This document shows positions 18,228-28,277 of a stretch of DNA of 64,000 bases, one piece after another. The notes under the pieces were generated by a model. It ran no database searches, had not been told where the DNA came from, and saw only the letters and a list, made by a program, of their open reading frames with translations. This stretch comes from an uncultured Bacilli bacterium (GTDB lineage Bacteria; Bacillota_I; Bacilli_A; RF39; UBA660): assembly GCA_934098515.1 (NCBI GenBank), contig CAKOOK010000002.1, forward strand, positions 1 to 64,000, read 5' to 3'. Each line of letters begins with the position of its first letter. Position 1 is the first letter of the stretch. Position numbers and translations under genes: made by a program.

Positions 18228-21200
18228 CTATATTTTAATCAAACTATATACAATCTTATAATCGTTTAAACCTAGCTTATCTTTTAAAACAGTAATCTTC
18301 CCATAATTATTATAATTTATATCAATTACTTTTGCCTCCTTAAGTGCCTTTAAAACTGCATAAAACTTATCTCTATCATCAGAAATTACTACCCCAAACC
18401 ATTTATTTTTATTCATTTTAAAATTCTTAATCAAAGTAGTCTCTTCACCTGATAAAATAGAAAACAATATCCTTGACCCAAACGAAAATGACAAATTTTC
18501 ATATCTTTTTACAACCTCAATAATAACATTAACAAGCTGTATAAATCTCATTCCACAAACATAAACATTATGAATATCAATACTATCATTATAAAATAAA
18601 ATATCCACTTCTTCTCTATCTTGCGTATAATTACTAGGTAACATCATAGTATTACATCCAGTACCATCAGCCTTATAATTAGAACACCCAAGTATCCTAA
18701 AATCACTATCCTTATTATCTTTTCTGTTTTTAACAATCAAATACCCATCTACACAATTAGGGCATTTTGATATAGACATCTTTCCACCCTTCAAATCATT
18801 AGTCACAAAACCACAAATCTCCGGATCATTTGAACATATCCATAATCTAGTAGTCTCTGCAATTCTTCTGTTTCCTCTAACTTGTAAAGGATATCCACAA
18901 CAAGGACACTTAATTGAAGTCCCAACTTGTTTAATTGGTGAAAGCTTATCTCCAGAAATAAGAATATTTTTAAATTTATCTATAATTTCCAAAATAAACT
19001 GAGAAGGTTTATAAACCGGCGTTATTACAAACACTCTATTTTTAGTTCTAGTAAGTGCAACATAGAACAGCCTTCTTTCTTCAGCATAATCAACTACTTC
19101 AGTATCCTTAATAACAAGCTTCATTACTGGATCATCAACTATTTTAGAAGGAAAACCTAATATAGCATCCTTACCATTAATAATAATTACATTATCATAA
19201 CCAAGTCCCTTTGAAGAATGTGCTGTCAAATAAGTAAGTTTCAAGTTAGGATACTTAACCGACCTTATATTATTATAAAAACTAAAGAACTTTTCTTGCT
19301 TACCTAATTGATATCCTTCAAATCCATATCTGCCTATCAAAAGCACACTAGAATTTTCACCACTTGTCCTAACAATTAAATCAAGTGATTTCTCTATTGC
19401 CTTACACATTCTTTCAATTGGCGTATCACTTAACTCCTTATCATATCTATCATTATAAGACATAAGAAGCACCGGATTCTTAATCGACTTATCACTCTTC
19501 AAATCCTTCTTTAACTGCTCATCATTAGACATTACAAATCCACCAGCAATATCAATAAGCTCTTGACTATTTCTATAAGTCTTTGTAATTCTTAAAACGT
19601 CGGCATATCCCATCATTTCCTCAAACTTAGTAAATAACTCTATCTTAGAACCACTAAACTTAAATATGGACTGCCAATCATCACCAACTGCAACAATCTT
19701 TGCATCACTACATTTAGAAAGTCTCTCACACAAATCAAATCTTTGTAACGAAATATCTTGATACTCATCAATAAAAATATAATCATAAGGTAACTTCTCA
19801 TTATTATCTATTTTATCCTGAATAATCCCAGCAGCATTATTAATCATATCCTCAAAATCAATACACTTCTTTGCTTTAAGTTCAGTCATATAGGCCAAAT
19901 AGCACTGATAACAAATACTAATAAATAACTTAGTTCTCTCATCATTAACAGTAATCTTCCACTCATCAAACTTAGAAGCCGAAAAATTATTTGTTTTAAA
20001 TCTAGATATAAATACACAAACTAACTGAACAAATTTATTAAAATACTTATCCTCTATATTTTTAACAATTGCACTATAAATCTCTTTATTATTTTTCTGC
20101 TCAAAAGATATGCCAGCTCTTTTTAATTCTTCCTTCAAATGTGTAATAGTATCCCTGCCATCCTTATACTTAGAAAACGTATAAATAAGCTTAGTCCCAT
20201 GCTTCTTATGTAAAAGAATCTTATCATTAACATGCCTCTTATAAAGATCTAGTTCTTCATCAGAAAACCTTCCATTTTTGCCATCTTCAGATATTCCAAA
20301 ATGTTCTATATATATTTCCTTATCATTTTGCCTTATCACAAAATCAGGGCAATATGGCTTAATTGTATCCCTAAACCCATACGGATAAACCGGCTCATAT
20401 TCATAATCAATGCCATTTATAAAGAAAAAATTAGCAATCCTGCACTCTTCAGTACTACGTACCTTTTCACTTTTTATAGTTCTTTTATTTTTCTCTTGTA
20501 ACTCTTTATAATTATTAACAGTATCCACTATATCAGAACGCATTGTAGTACAATCATTTTTACTAAGCTCATTAATCAGCAAAGAAAGGTCCCCTTCACC
20601 ACGTGGCACTTCTAAATAACTCGCAAAAAATAACAAAATATTCTTTACAAAAGACTCATCATTCACATTATTAATTAAATACTTCTTAATAACACTAAAC
20701 ATAACCTCACTAGAAACAACATTATACTTCTCATTATCATTATTTCTAATTATTGTATTAGCTATAGAATGAAATGTTGATATATTAACTGGAAGTCCTA
20801 ATTTCTTACACCTATCAGCAAGTTCTTTAGTAGCTTTACGAGTAAAAGACACTATAAGAATTCTTGATGGATCTACATTTTTCTTATCAATCAAATATTT
20901 AACTTTAGCTTCAATTGTCGTAGTTTTTCCAGAACCAGCACCAGCAATAACTAAAGTATAATCTTCATCAGACAAAACAACTCTTCTTTGTTCTTCATCT
21001 AATCGTACATTAGGATCATCTTTAATTAAAACATTATCTAAATATTCTTTATCTAAAGATAGATGCTCATTTACAAAATTAGTATTATGAAGTTTAACAT
21101 TATATTCAGTACTAGCATAATAACCAAGTAATCCACATAACTCAACATAATCAGTTCGATTATTTTTACACCACGCAAGTAAAACATTTTCATCCTTCAT

Positions 21201-21365
21201 AAGCATCAACTTATTAAAAACTTCATTAATATCATTATAAATACCTAAATAACACTTTTTTGAAATAAAACTATCCTCATTAAGAAGCATCTCTAACTTT
21301 CTTTTATACTCACTAAAAATAACATACTCATTAGAATCATTACTAAATCTTTTAAACAAACCCAT
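18228..21365 (-). CDS. UvrD-like helicase with inserted nuclease-like domain and zinc fingers
   Basis: This protein of about 1045 aa has SF1A motifs: VIAGAGSGKTTTIE (I, about residue 145), FIDEYQDISLQRFD (II), VGDDWQSIFKFSGS (III), TAHSSKGLGYDN (V) and RRLFYVALTRTKN (VI). Between motifs I and II lies a probable restriction-nuclease-like insertion with YCPDFVIRQ and EIYIEHFG (about residues 335-355), as in helicase-IV-like proteins. After motif VI come CPCCGYPL and CPNCVDGYL topoisomerase-type zinc fingers (about 835-920) and a C-terminal winged-helix/HRDC-like region. ATG 21365 is preferred because GTGAG lies 9 bases upstream; TTG 21374 and ATG 21371 are alternatives. It sits in a defence-like region. 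Confidence 0.82.
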   Translation of the reverse strand: MGLFKRFSNDSNEYVIFSEYKRKLEMLLNEDSFISKKCYLGIYNDINEVFNKLMLMKDENVLLAWCKNNRTDYVELCGLLGYYASTEYNVKLHNTNFVNEHLSLDKEYLDNVLIKDDPNVRLDEEQRRVVLSDEDYTLVIAGAGSGKTTTIEAKVKYLIDKKNVDPSRILIVSFTRKATKELADRCKKLGLPVNISTFHSIANTIIRNNDNEKYNVVSSEVMFSVIKKYLINNVNDESFVKNILLFFASYLEVPRGEGDLSLLINELSKNDCTTMRSDIVDTVNNYKELQEKNKRTIKSEKVRSTEECRIANFFFINGIDYEYEPVYPYGFRDTIKPYCPDFVIRQNDKEIYIEHFGISEDGKNGRFSDEELDLYKRHVNDKILLHKKHGTKLIYTFSKYKDGRDTITHLKEELKRAGISFEQKNNKEIYSAIVKNIEDKYFNKFVQLVCVFISRFKTNNFSASKFDEWKITVNDERTKLFISICYQCYLAYMTELKAKKCIDFEDMINNAAGIIQDKIDNNEKLPYDYIFIDEYQDISLQRFDLCERLSKCSDAKIVAVGDDWQSIFKFSGSKIELFTKFEEMMGYADVLRITKTYRNSQELIDIAGGFVMSNDEQLKKDLKSDKSIKNPVLLMSYNDRYDKELSDTPIERMCKAIEKSLDLIVRTSGENSSVLLIGRYGFEGYQLGKQEKFFSFYNNIRSVKYPNLKLTYLTAHSSKGLGYDNVIIINGKDAILGFPSKIVDDPVMKLVIKDTEVVDYAEERRLFYVALTRTKNRVFVITPVYKPSQFILEIIDKFKNILISGDKLSPIKQVGTSIKCPCCGYPLQVRGNRRIAETTRLWICSNDPEICGFVTNDLKGGKMSISKCPNCVDGYLIVKNRKDNKDSDFRILGCSNYKADGTGCNTMMLPSNYTQDREEVDILFYNDSIDIHNVYVCGMRFIQLVNVIIEVVKRYENLSFSFGSRILFSILSGEETTLIKNFKMNKNKWFGVVISDDRDKFYAVLKALKEAKVIDINYNNYGKITVLKDKLGLNDYKIVYSLIKI

Positions 21366-21489
21366 AGTCATCAACTCACTAAGATAATTCTACCAAATAT
21401 TAACAAAAAAATCTGCAAATATTAAAAATTTACAGAACATCATACAATCATAATATATTTAATCAAACATAATTTTAACAACTTATTTT

Positions 21490-21618
21490 TCATTTTCCAG
21501 TATAATTAGTAGAAGTAGCAAAAACATCATTTAAATTTTTGCTCTCTTCAGTTAGAAGAGACCAAATTGTGTTAAACCCTTTAAATACTGGCCTTTTTAT
21601 ATTAGTATAAACCCCCAT
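21490..21618 (-). CDS. Possible short ORF, 42 aa
   Basis: On the minus strand an ATG at 21618 opens 42 codons reading MGVYTNIKRPVF through to TNYTGK and a TGA at 21490. The composition is protein-like, but there is no ribosome site and no family. It may be a gene remnant displaced by the island to its right. The same stretch also folds as RNA on the plus strand. The rest of the 21375-21694 gap holds only the repeats listed separately. Confidence 0.2.
   Translation of the reverse strand: MGVYTNIKRPVFKGFNTIWSLLTEESKNLNDVFATSTNYTGK
21540..21551 (+). repeat. Outer 12-bp direct repeat, left (candidate att core)
   Basis: TGCTCTCTTCAG, identical to 30366-30377. It lies 93 bp outside the inner 20-bp repeat. 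Confidence 0.35.
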
Positions 21619-21643
21619 TTACCGTGTTTTTTTAATATTTTTG

Positions 21644-21663
21644 TACCTAAATTGTACCTAAAA
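21644..21663 (+). repeat. Inner 20-bp direct repeat, left (candidate integrase arm site)
   Basis: TACCTAAATTGTACCTAAAA, identical to 30277-30296 and itself built of two TACCTAAA units 11 bp apart. Such short doubled motifs resemble arm-type or core sites of tyrosine integrases. Confidence 0.6.
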
Positions 21664-21690
21664 AAGACAGTAGAGTTATCTCTACTGTCC
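21659..21690 (-). terminator. Terminator of the type III R-M operon
   Basis: GACAGTAGAG (21666-21675) and CTCTACTGTC (21680-21689) form a perfect 10-bp stem with a 4-base loop. On the minus strand it is followed by a run of T, just after the res stop codon. Confidence 0.9.
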
Positions 21691-21694
21691 TAAT

Positions 21695-24259
21695 TTACTG
21701 AAGCATATTTTCTAATTCACATCTAAATTTTGATTGCCCCTCTAATATTTTACCATTCTTTATGTAATCAAAAAACTCTGGGTATGCATTAGGGCTCAAA
21801 AAATGAAAGATATATTCCTCATTTTCTCCAACCTCATCAAGAATTTCATTTAAATTTTCGAAATGTTCAATACCATATTTATATTTAGCTTTATTTTCTT
21901 CACTATCATCACCGTCTGCTTTTATTTCGACAACTAAATAATAAACTTTATTATTCTTTACAATTTTAATAAAGAAATCAGGGTTAAATAATTGATTTTT
22001 AATTTGGTGACTATTCTTTTTCCAAGAGTATTCTATTGAATAAAATCCCATATCTCTTGATTTTATCCATGAATCAACACAATTTGCAATTTCCTGTTTT
22101 GTCAGGTATTCAACAAAGTCGGATTCAGGTTTTCCAGTTGTAAAAACCATACTCATAGGTGTTTTAAATAAATAGGTATTTTTATTATTTAGTGATCTAA
22201 CTGGTCTACTATCATCTTCTATAAAATCATTTAATATTTTTTTATCATCTTCTAATAATTCTTTATCGTAATCATCTGTATAATATGCACGTGCCTCTTT
22301 TCTTAAACTTGAAATTGAAATAGTTTGTTTTGACATTGAATTTGTATCAATATCAAACACATTCATATTTTTTGATATTGGAATTACAGTTTTATTCTTC
22401 TTTCGTAAAAGTGTACCAAACGTTGTTAAAATATTATTTCTATTTTTTTCTGTTAAATAGTTATCAGTTATTCCAACTTTTTTCATAGAATCAAGAATAA
22501 TTTTTTTTATTATAAATCTGTCTGGAAGATTGTTTTGAGTATATTGTTCTTCTCCAAGCTTTAAAATTTTTCCTTCCCAATCTCTTGCTCTAAATTCAGT
22601 TATGATTTTATCTACTACCTCATCTACAGAATAGCATTCTCGCTTTATAATATAGTTTACTTCACTAATATCTCTTGAATTATATAAAGACTGAAATGTA
22701 GTACCTTTTTCAATTTCTATACTTTGAGATTCTAATTTTATTCCATTATTTACTATATTTGAATAATCTATTACAGTAGAATTTGCTTCTTTAGCTACTT
22801 CAATTTCTTCTTTTTCATAATTAATATTTTTTACAGTAAAATTAAATTTAGATCTATAACCTTCTAATAAAGGATAACCTGCTAATCTTGTTTCAACTTC
22901 CAAAACTTCAGAAACTAAATTAGAAATATTTCTACTCCATGAAACATGATTAAAAACTTTTACACTTGGAATATTACCATAATATTCACTTGGTATCCTT
23001 AAACCTCTTCCTAAAACTTGTGATATTAACAACTTAGAATTAAATGCTCTATCTTCCCACGGAACAATTTGCATTACATTCTTAACATCCCATCCCTCAG
23101 TTAACATTGATACTGAGACAATCCATTCTATTGGACTTTCAATTTTGTCGACACTTTTTAATTTATTTTTTTCATCTGGTGAAGATTTGCTCGTGATTAA
23201 TAATACTTTTTTGCTTATTTCCTCATATGATGTATTTAACTCATTTGAAAGAAATTCAATTAAATCTTCCGATAAATTTGTTGCATTTGAAATATTGGCA
23301 CATACAAATATGGTAATTGGCTTAATTAAAGCATATCTTTCCTTATTCCTTATATGATTTTGATATATTTTTTGAAATTTTTCTTTTGTGGTTGTAGTAT
23401 CATCTTTTATAGCATAATTTATATCTTTTACCGTTCTTTCATCTATTGCTTTTCTTAAAGAATATCTATAAATAACATCATTAAAGTATTCATTTTCGAT
23501 ATACGCAGTTCCTGTTAACCCTAAAATATACTTAAAGTTATAACTATCATTTAGCAAAAATTCTTTCCACTTTTTCAAATCTTTATAAATACTCGCATTA
23601 TAAATATGGTGTGCCTCGTCATTTATGACTAAAACATTGCCATGTGCATTTTTAAAGCTATCTTCAATGGATGAACCAGTATTAGAATAAACTGCGTGAA
23701 TATTCTCTATACATATATCTCCTGATTTAATTGTATAATTGCCATTAGTTAAATGAGGATTTTTTGTAATTGCATCATCAGGAACTAAGCTTTGAATATT
23801 ATTATCTGATAATAATTGCATAAACTTTTCAGTTAATCCGGCTTCTATTGTTGTAGATGGGCATAAAACTAAAACTTTATCCACTAACCCCAATCCAAGC
23901 ATTATTTGTGCAACACCAAATATTATATAAGATTTACCTGTGCCAGTTGCTAAGTCAATAGTCGCAGTTAATTTGTTTTTTAATTGTATATTATCATAGT
24001 ATTCATTTATTGTATTATATTTTTCTTGTAAAACAGGATTTCTTTGATAATTTTCAAGTACTAAATCTTCAACACTACTATAATTGCCAGATCCTAAATA
24101 TATAATTGCATTTTTAATTGCATCTATCTGATAATATCTATTACCACATAAACGTTCAATATATTCTTCCCATTTATCCAATGCTAATTTGTTATGATCA
24201 TAATTTTTACTAACTTTAAGTGTCAAATCATCTGTTTTAAATATGTAATTATCTTTCAT
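21695..24259 (-). CDS. res: Type III restriction enzyme Res subunit
   Basis: The 854-aa protein is the translocase/endonuclease of a type III restriction system. SF2 motifs are visible: DLATGTGKSYIIFGV (Walker A, about residue 103), VINDEAHHIY (DEAH), GLTGTAYI, VSMLTEGWDVKNV and ISQVLGRGLRIPSE. The C-terminus carries a PD-(D/E)XK nuclease: FNPDFFIKI followed by VVEIKADGDD. The start ATG 24259 overlaps the last 11 bases of mod, so it is co-translated with the methylase. No frameshift is seen, and a strong terminator follows. It needs Mod for site recognition and would cut DNA with unmodified head-to-head sites. Confidence 0.92.
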   Translation of the reverse strand: MKDNYIFKTDDLTLKVSKNYDHNKLALDKWEEYIERLCGNRYYQIDAIKNAIIYLGSGNYSSVEDLVLENYQRNPVLQEKYNTINEYYDNIQLKNKLTATIDLATGTGKSYIIFGVAQIMLGLGLVDKVLVLCPSTTIEAGLTEKFMQLLSDNNIQSLVPDDAITKNPHLTNGNYTIKSGDICIENIHAVYSNTGSSIEDSFKNAHGNVLVINDEAHHIYNASIYKDLKKWKEFLLNDSYNFKYILGLTGTAYIENEYFNDVIYRYSLRKAIDERTVKDINYAIKDDTTTTKEKFQKIYQNHIRNKERYALIKPITIFVCANISNATNLSEDLIEFLSNELNTSYEEISKKVLLITSKSSPDEKNKLKSVDKIESPIEWIVSVSMLTEGWDVKNVMQIVPWEDRAFNSKLLISQVLGRGLRIPSEYYGNIPSVKVFNHVSWSRNISNLVSEVLEVETRLAGYPLLEGYRSKFNFTVKNINYEKEEIEVAKEANSTVIDYSNIVNNGIKLESQSIEIEKGTTFQSLYNSRDISEVNYIIKRECYSVDEVVDKIITEFRARDWEGKILKLGEEQYTQNNLPDRFIIKKIILDSMKKVGITDNYLTEKNRNNILTTFGTLLRKKNKTVIPISKNMNVFDIDTNSMSKQTISISSLRKEARAYYTDDYDKELLEDDKKILNDFIEDDSRPVRSLNNKNTYLFKTPMSMVFTTGKPESDFVEYLTKQEIANCVDSWIKSRDMGFYSIEYSWKKNSHQIKNQLFNPDFFIKIVKNNKVYYLVVEIKADGDDSEENKAKYKYGIEHFENLNEILDEVGENEEYIFHFLSPNAYPEFFDYIKNGKILEGQSKFRCELENMLQ

Positions 24260-26138
24260 TCAAATCACCACTACCTTTTTTTATTTCGGTAAACTCATTA
24301 CCAAAAATATCAGTATATATAATCATAACATCTAAATTACCAATTTTATTAAGATTAATTGTTATATTATCATCTATTATTTTCAAATCATTAGCAAAAT
24401 AATAATCAGTCATTAGAAAGTTTTGTCCATCATAGTTTTTATCAATAAAAATCGAAGCTAACGTTTCAAAATTTTTATATTCATTGCCATCATTATCTAC
24501 TAATGTCTTGCTATAGAATTTACTAAGAATTATTTCAATTGAACTATCATGTAGAATTATTTTGCTTTCAACATCAGGCTGTTCAATGAAGTGAAAACCT
24601 ATTGCCATATCTATATTATTGACACTATTCATGCTTTTTGATTGTTCCATTTTTTGAAATGGATATTTATGTAATTCTTTTATTACTTGATATGGAATTT
24701 TTAAAAAATAATATCTAATTTCATTAATTTCAAAATAATCATTTAAAAAATCTACATTATTACTTGGAGCAACAATATAAATTCTGCCATTAATCCTACT
24801 TCCAATATTTTTATGTAATTCGTTTAGATAGTCTTCATCAATGCTAGAATCTTTATTTTTATTAAAGTCCCATATTTTAACATAATGATTCTTTTTAATA
24901 CCATCAAAAGAAATTCCTGATATTTTCGTTTCCTTTAATTCAAATTCAAAAAGTTCAGAAACAAATTTTTTATAATCTTTCCAATCAAGTTTTAAAGTTT
25001 TTTCTAAATCATATAATCCAAGTTGGTATGTAGAAAATGTCTCGAAATCTTTCCCATATTTTTTATTTGGATTAGTTAATGACCTGGATTTTTTAATATT
25101 TAATATTCTCTTCTGAATTGTATAAATAGATAATTTACCAATATCGCAAATAATCCACTTTCTTCCTAATTTTTCAGCAGCAAAAGCAGTCATTCCTGAT
25201 CCACCAAAGAAATCCATAACAATATCACCTTTTGATGATGCCGTTTTAATTATTTTTTCAAGCAATTTAAACGGTTTTTCTGTTGGATATCCTGTTCTCT
25301 CAATTCCATCAATTTTTTGACGAGCAATAACTGGAATGTACCACCAATCTTCTGGAATTTTTCCTTTTTCCCTATTTTTTATCACATCTTCTTCTGAATA
25401 GTCTGCTCCAAATGCCTTTCTTAATCCTTGATTTGGATCTTTATATTCTTCTCTGATTTCATCTTCATTAAAAATCCATGTATCAGTTTTTGTATACCAT
25501 AGTATAGTATCATGTTTTCTATTAAATTGTTTCATCTTTGATGATCCTGGACCAGTATATGTCCATATTATTTCATTTCTTAAATTATTTTTACCAAATA
25601 TTTCATCTAAAATCACTTTGATATAATGCGACATCCTGTAATCCAAATGAACAAATATTGAGCCATCATCTGATAAAATTTCTCTTGCTAAAATCAATCG
25701 TCTTCGCAGAAATTCTATAAATTGTGATCCTTTAACTTTGTCGCTATATGCCTTGGCCCCCTTTTTATTTTTAAATTCATCTTCCGTTGCAAATGGCGGA
25801 TCGATATAAATGATTTTTACTTTGTCTTTTACTTTATCTTTAATTATAGGATCTTCATTTTCATATATATTTTTTAATAATTGCAAATTATCTCCAAATA
25901 CAAGCATATTCTCCCATTCGTTTTTATTTTTTTTAGCCCCAAACGTTTTATCTTTTTGCAAAGGAATAGAAAAAACCCCGTCAGCATCTTTTAGTATATC
26001 TTCCCTTTTCATTTTTCCAAAATATGACAATTCATATTCTTTATTTACTGTTGGAAAAAGAATTTCTTTATATTCATCCGGAATACTATTTCCGGATGTT
26101 AACAATCTAATTAATTCATTTTTTGTTTCTTCGCTCAT
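24249..26138 (-). CDS. mod: Type III DNA methyltransferase Mod subunit
   Basis: The 629-aa protein recognises the target and methylates adenine on one strand. It is a beta-class N6-adenine methylase: the catalytic motif IIYIDPPFATEDEF (about residue 110) comes before the SAM-binding DFFGGSGMTAFAAE (about residue 310), with the target-recognition region between. A strong GGAGGT precedes ATG 26138. The unknown C-terminal third should contact Res. Upstream, 138 bp separate it from a divergent small gene and hold its promoter. No simple-sequence repeat that could switch the gene on and off is visible in the frame. Confidence 0.92.
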   Translation of the reverse strand: MSEETKNELIRLLTSGNSIPDEYKEILFPTVNKEYELSYFGKMKREDILKDADGVFSIPLQKDKTFGAKKNKNEWENMLVFGDNLQLLKNIYENEDPIIKDKVKDKVKIIYIDPPFATEDEFKNKKGAKAYSDKVKGSQFIEFLRRRLILAREILSDDGSIFVHLDYRMSHYIKVILDEIFGKNNLRNEIIWTYTGPGSSKMKQFNRKHDTILWYTKTDTWIFNEDEIREEYKDPNQGLRKAFGADYSEEDVIKNREKGKIPEDWWYIPVIARQKIDGIERTGYPTEKPFKLLEKIIKTASSKGDIVMDFFGGSGMTAFAAEKLGRKWIICDIGKLSIYTIQKRILNIKKSRSLTNPNKKYGKDFETFSTYQLGLYDLEKTLKLDWKDYKKFVSELFEFELKETKISGISFDGIKKNHYVKIWDFNKNKDSSIDEDYLNELHKNIGSRINGRIYIVAPSNNVDFLNDYFEINEIRYYFLKIPYQVIKELHKYPFQKMEQSKSMNSVNNIDMAIGFHFIEQPDVESKIILHDSSIEIILSKFYSKTLVDNDGNEYKNFETLASIFIDKNYDGQNFLMTDYYFANDLKIIDDNITINLNKIGNLDVMIIYTDIFGNEFTEIKKGSGDLNER

Positions 26139-26275
26139 AACATTACCTCCAAAATACCAATATCCCTTGTATAAAAATTATAACATATTTTTCGACAAAA
26201 TTTGATAATTTGCGACCAATTCATACCAGAAATTACTGAATTGTACGAACAATCTTGACTAATTTTTAATTTTAA

Positions 26276-26632
26276 GTGATTAATACAAGGAATTTGAAGA
26301 ATTGTCTGATTAGAAAATGTACTAACGAGGATATTTCTGATGAAGAATTAGAGAAAGTTATAAATCCTTTTTATGATAATTATCATAAGTATATTATTAC
26401 ATATGTTATGACTGAAGTAATTATATTTTATATAGCCAGTTCCTTTAGTAGGAATGCTATATGGGAAGCAACATTTTATCATCACTATAATTCAGCTAAA
26501 GATATATTTAATGTCAGTGATGATGAAAATTATGAAAGTATTAAAGCTGAGGTAATAAAGTTATTAAGAATGAAGTATTCTTTAGAAATTATTAGTGAAA
26601 ATCCATTAGATCTTAAAAAAATTAAGTATTAG
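26276..26632 (+). CDS. Hypothetical protein, up to 118 aa
   Basis: A frame opens at GTG 26276, directly after an in-frame TAA, and reads MINTRNLKNCLIRKCTNED. A TTG at residue 6 with AAGGAA just before it is an alternative start, and there is no in-frame ATG in the first 40 codons. The sequence looks coding: an acidic helix SDEELEKVINPFYDN, a hydrophobic helix YVMTEVIIFYIASSF, and an amphipathic C-terminus. It could be the remnant of a longer gene. It precedes the decayed integrase on the same strand. No family recognised. Confidence 0.4.
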   Translation: MINTRNLKNCLIRKCTNEDISDEELEKVINPFYDNYHKYIITYVMTEVIIFYIASSFSRNAIWEATFYHHYNSAKDIFNVSDDENYESIKAEVIKLLRMKYSLEIISENPLDLKKIKY

Positions 26633-26692
26633 TTTTTGTTCTAATACTCTTTTTATTATACAATTTATAACTTTCAAGCAGTATATAATAAA

Positions 26693-27336
26693 ATGACAAA
26701 GTTTCAAGTTCCTAATGAGTGTAGAAAAGAAATGGCTTATTATACTTATGATAAAATTAAAAAGTTTATTTCTTATGAAGAAGATATAAGATGAAAATGT
26801 GTATTTGAAATATTATATTATTGTGACCTTCGTAAAGGAGAACTAAAAGGTCTTACTTGGAAGGATAATTATTTTGATAAAAAAGTATTATCTGTTAATA
26901 AACAAATAACTCAACGAAATAATCGTGTTAAGTATGAATTTTCGGATACTAAAACAAGAGATAGTAGAAGAATAGTTTTCATTATTAAAGTCTTGTTAAA
27001 TGAACTTAAAATGCTCTATGAACAGGATAAAAAAGAGTATTACGAATTTAATGATGATTTCTTTGTTGTATCTGATGCTAAACCTATAGCTGATTCTAAT
27101 ATATATATCTTAGAAGAACTAAACTGGCTACATTAGCTGGTTTAAAGGTTATTAGGATCCATGATTTTAGACATACGTGTGCATCACTACTTATTAACAA
27201 TGGTGCTAATGCTACATTAGTTGCAAAATATTTAGGACATACAAAAATCGAGGAAACACTAAATACATATTCACATATGTTTAGTACTGCCCTCGACTCT
27301 GTTGTTTCTGTTATAGATAGCTTAGAAGATGACTAA
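26693..27336 (+). pseudogene. int: Decayed tyrosine integrase
   Basis: Catalytic-domain motifs of a phage/ICE-type integrase are readable: LRKGELKGLTWKD (first Arg), IHDFRHTCASLLINNG (HxxR) and YLGHTKIEETLNTYSHM (His and nucleophile Tyr). The gene is broken three ways. The N-terminal DNA-binding part is missing, a TGA interrupts the frame at 26792-26794 (IR stop KC, where Trp is likely in relatives), and the frame shifts just before 27121. The frame-0 stop is TAG 27134-27136 and the shifted frame ends at TAA 27334-27336. It probably once mobilised this island. Its 3' end overlaps a convergent gene by 4 bp. Confidence 0.85.
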
Positions 27337-28277
27337 GCTATTTTTTTATTATATGTTCTACATTCAACTGGTTGCAAATATTGTTCTTCTGGTTCAACTC
27401 CATACATATCTGCTCTAAACTCTTCTAAATTTATCAACATTTTATTTAAAAATTTATTATTTATAATATAACTTTTATAATCATCAGATTCCTTAATTTT
27501 AACATCAAATAATTCTTTTTGCAGTTCTAAAAGTTTTTCCAATACCACCGCTTCATTTCCTTCTCCATTTAAAAACAATTGAAAATGGTAACATTCCTCT
27601 TTCATTTTATTTAACATTTCAAATAAGGGTTGATATGTATTATTATGTATTTTTGTATAAGATTTTTCCCCTGAAAAAAACTGCATATCGCCTAACATAA
27701 AACTTAATTCAATAGTGCTTTCTTTTGATATACTTATATATTGTTCATATATTTCCTTTGCTTTATTTCTTAGCTTTTCAATATGTGTATCTACACACTC
27801 ACTAGCATATATTTGTATAGATGTCTTAGATACTTTTTTTGCTAATTCAGGATGATTGTTAATATATTCTTTTATAAGAATATCTTTATATTTTTTATCT
27901 CCAATAATAATTTTATCTTTACTTATCTTATTGAATTTTTCTTTCCACTTTTTATTATTTAATTCATTTATATATGAGATAACGGTATCTTTGCTATATT
28001 CATTAAATAAAAATTGCATATTAGAAAATTTTTCAATCAATCTTCTGGTTTCCTGCCAATATTTTTCTAACAATTGTCTCTTACTAACATTATATGCTGG
28101 AATAGCTAGTAAAAGAGCTACGCATCCACTTCCAAATAAACCTATAAATATGTTTAATAATACTTCAAATAATTTATTATCATAGTTTAATACTAAGAGA
28201 GTAAAAATTATTATTAAAACTAAAAAAATACTACTTATAATAATCGAAGCTTTTAATGCTCTACAATTTGCTTTCAT
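27333..28277 (-). CDS. Two-TM membrane protein with long cytoplasmic helical domain
   Basis: The 314-aa protein has two hydrophobic segments near the N-terminus (about residues 11-30 and 40-62: IIISSIFLVLIIIFTLLVL and IFIGLFGSGCVALLLAIP) and then about 250 charged, helix-rich residues with no enzyme motif that I can see. The layout, a two-helix anchor plus helical domain, is common among uncharacterised defence-linked membrane proteins, but that is only analogy. Its ATG shares one base with the stop of the zinc-ribbon gene upstream, so the two form one unit inside the island. Confidence 0.6.
   Translation of the reverse strand: MKANCRALKASIIISSIFLVLIIIFTLLVLNYDNKLFEVLLNIFIGLFGSGCVALLLAIPAYNVSKRQLLEKYWQETRRLIEKFSNMQFLFNEYSKDTVISYINELNNKKWKEKFNKISKDKIIIGDKKYKDILIKEYINNHPELAKKVSKTSIQIYASECVDTHIEKLRNKAKEIYEQYISISKESTIELSFMLGDMQFFSGEKSYTKIHNNTYQPLFEMLNKMKEECYHFQLFLNGEGNEAVVLEKLLELQKELFDVKIKESDDYKSYIINNKFLNKMLINLEEFRADMYGVEPEEQYLQPVECRTYNKKIA

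Noticed and set aside
21498..21596. Third small RNA: CCAGTAT/ATACTGG closing stem with two inner hairpins on the plus strand
   Set aside because: No convincing -35 box, a weak terminator and an overlapping minus-strand short ORF; kept only as a weak comparison in the sRNA layout finding.
26792..26794. TGA within the integrase as evidence for TGA = Trp code
   Set aside because: TGA ends mnmG and the kinase gene in ATGA overlaps, TGG is used for Trp throughout, and the integrase has a second lesion, so it is a nonsense mutation.
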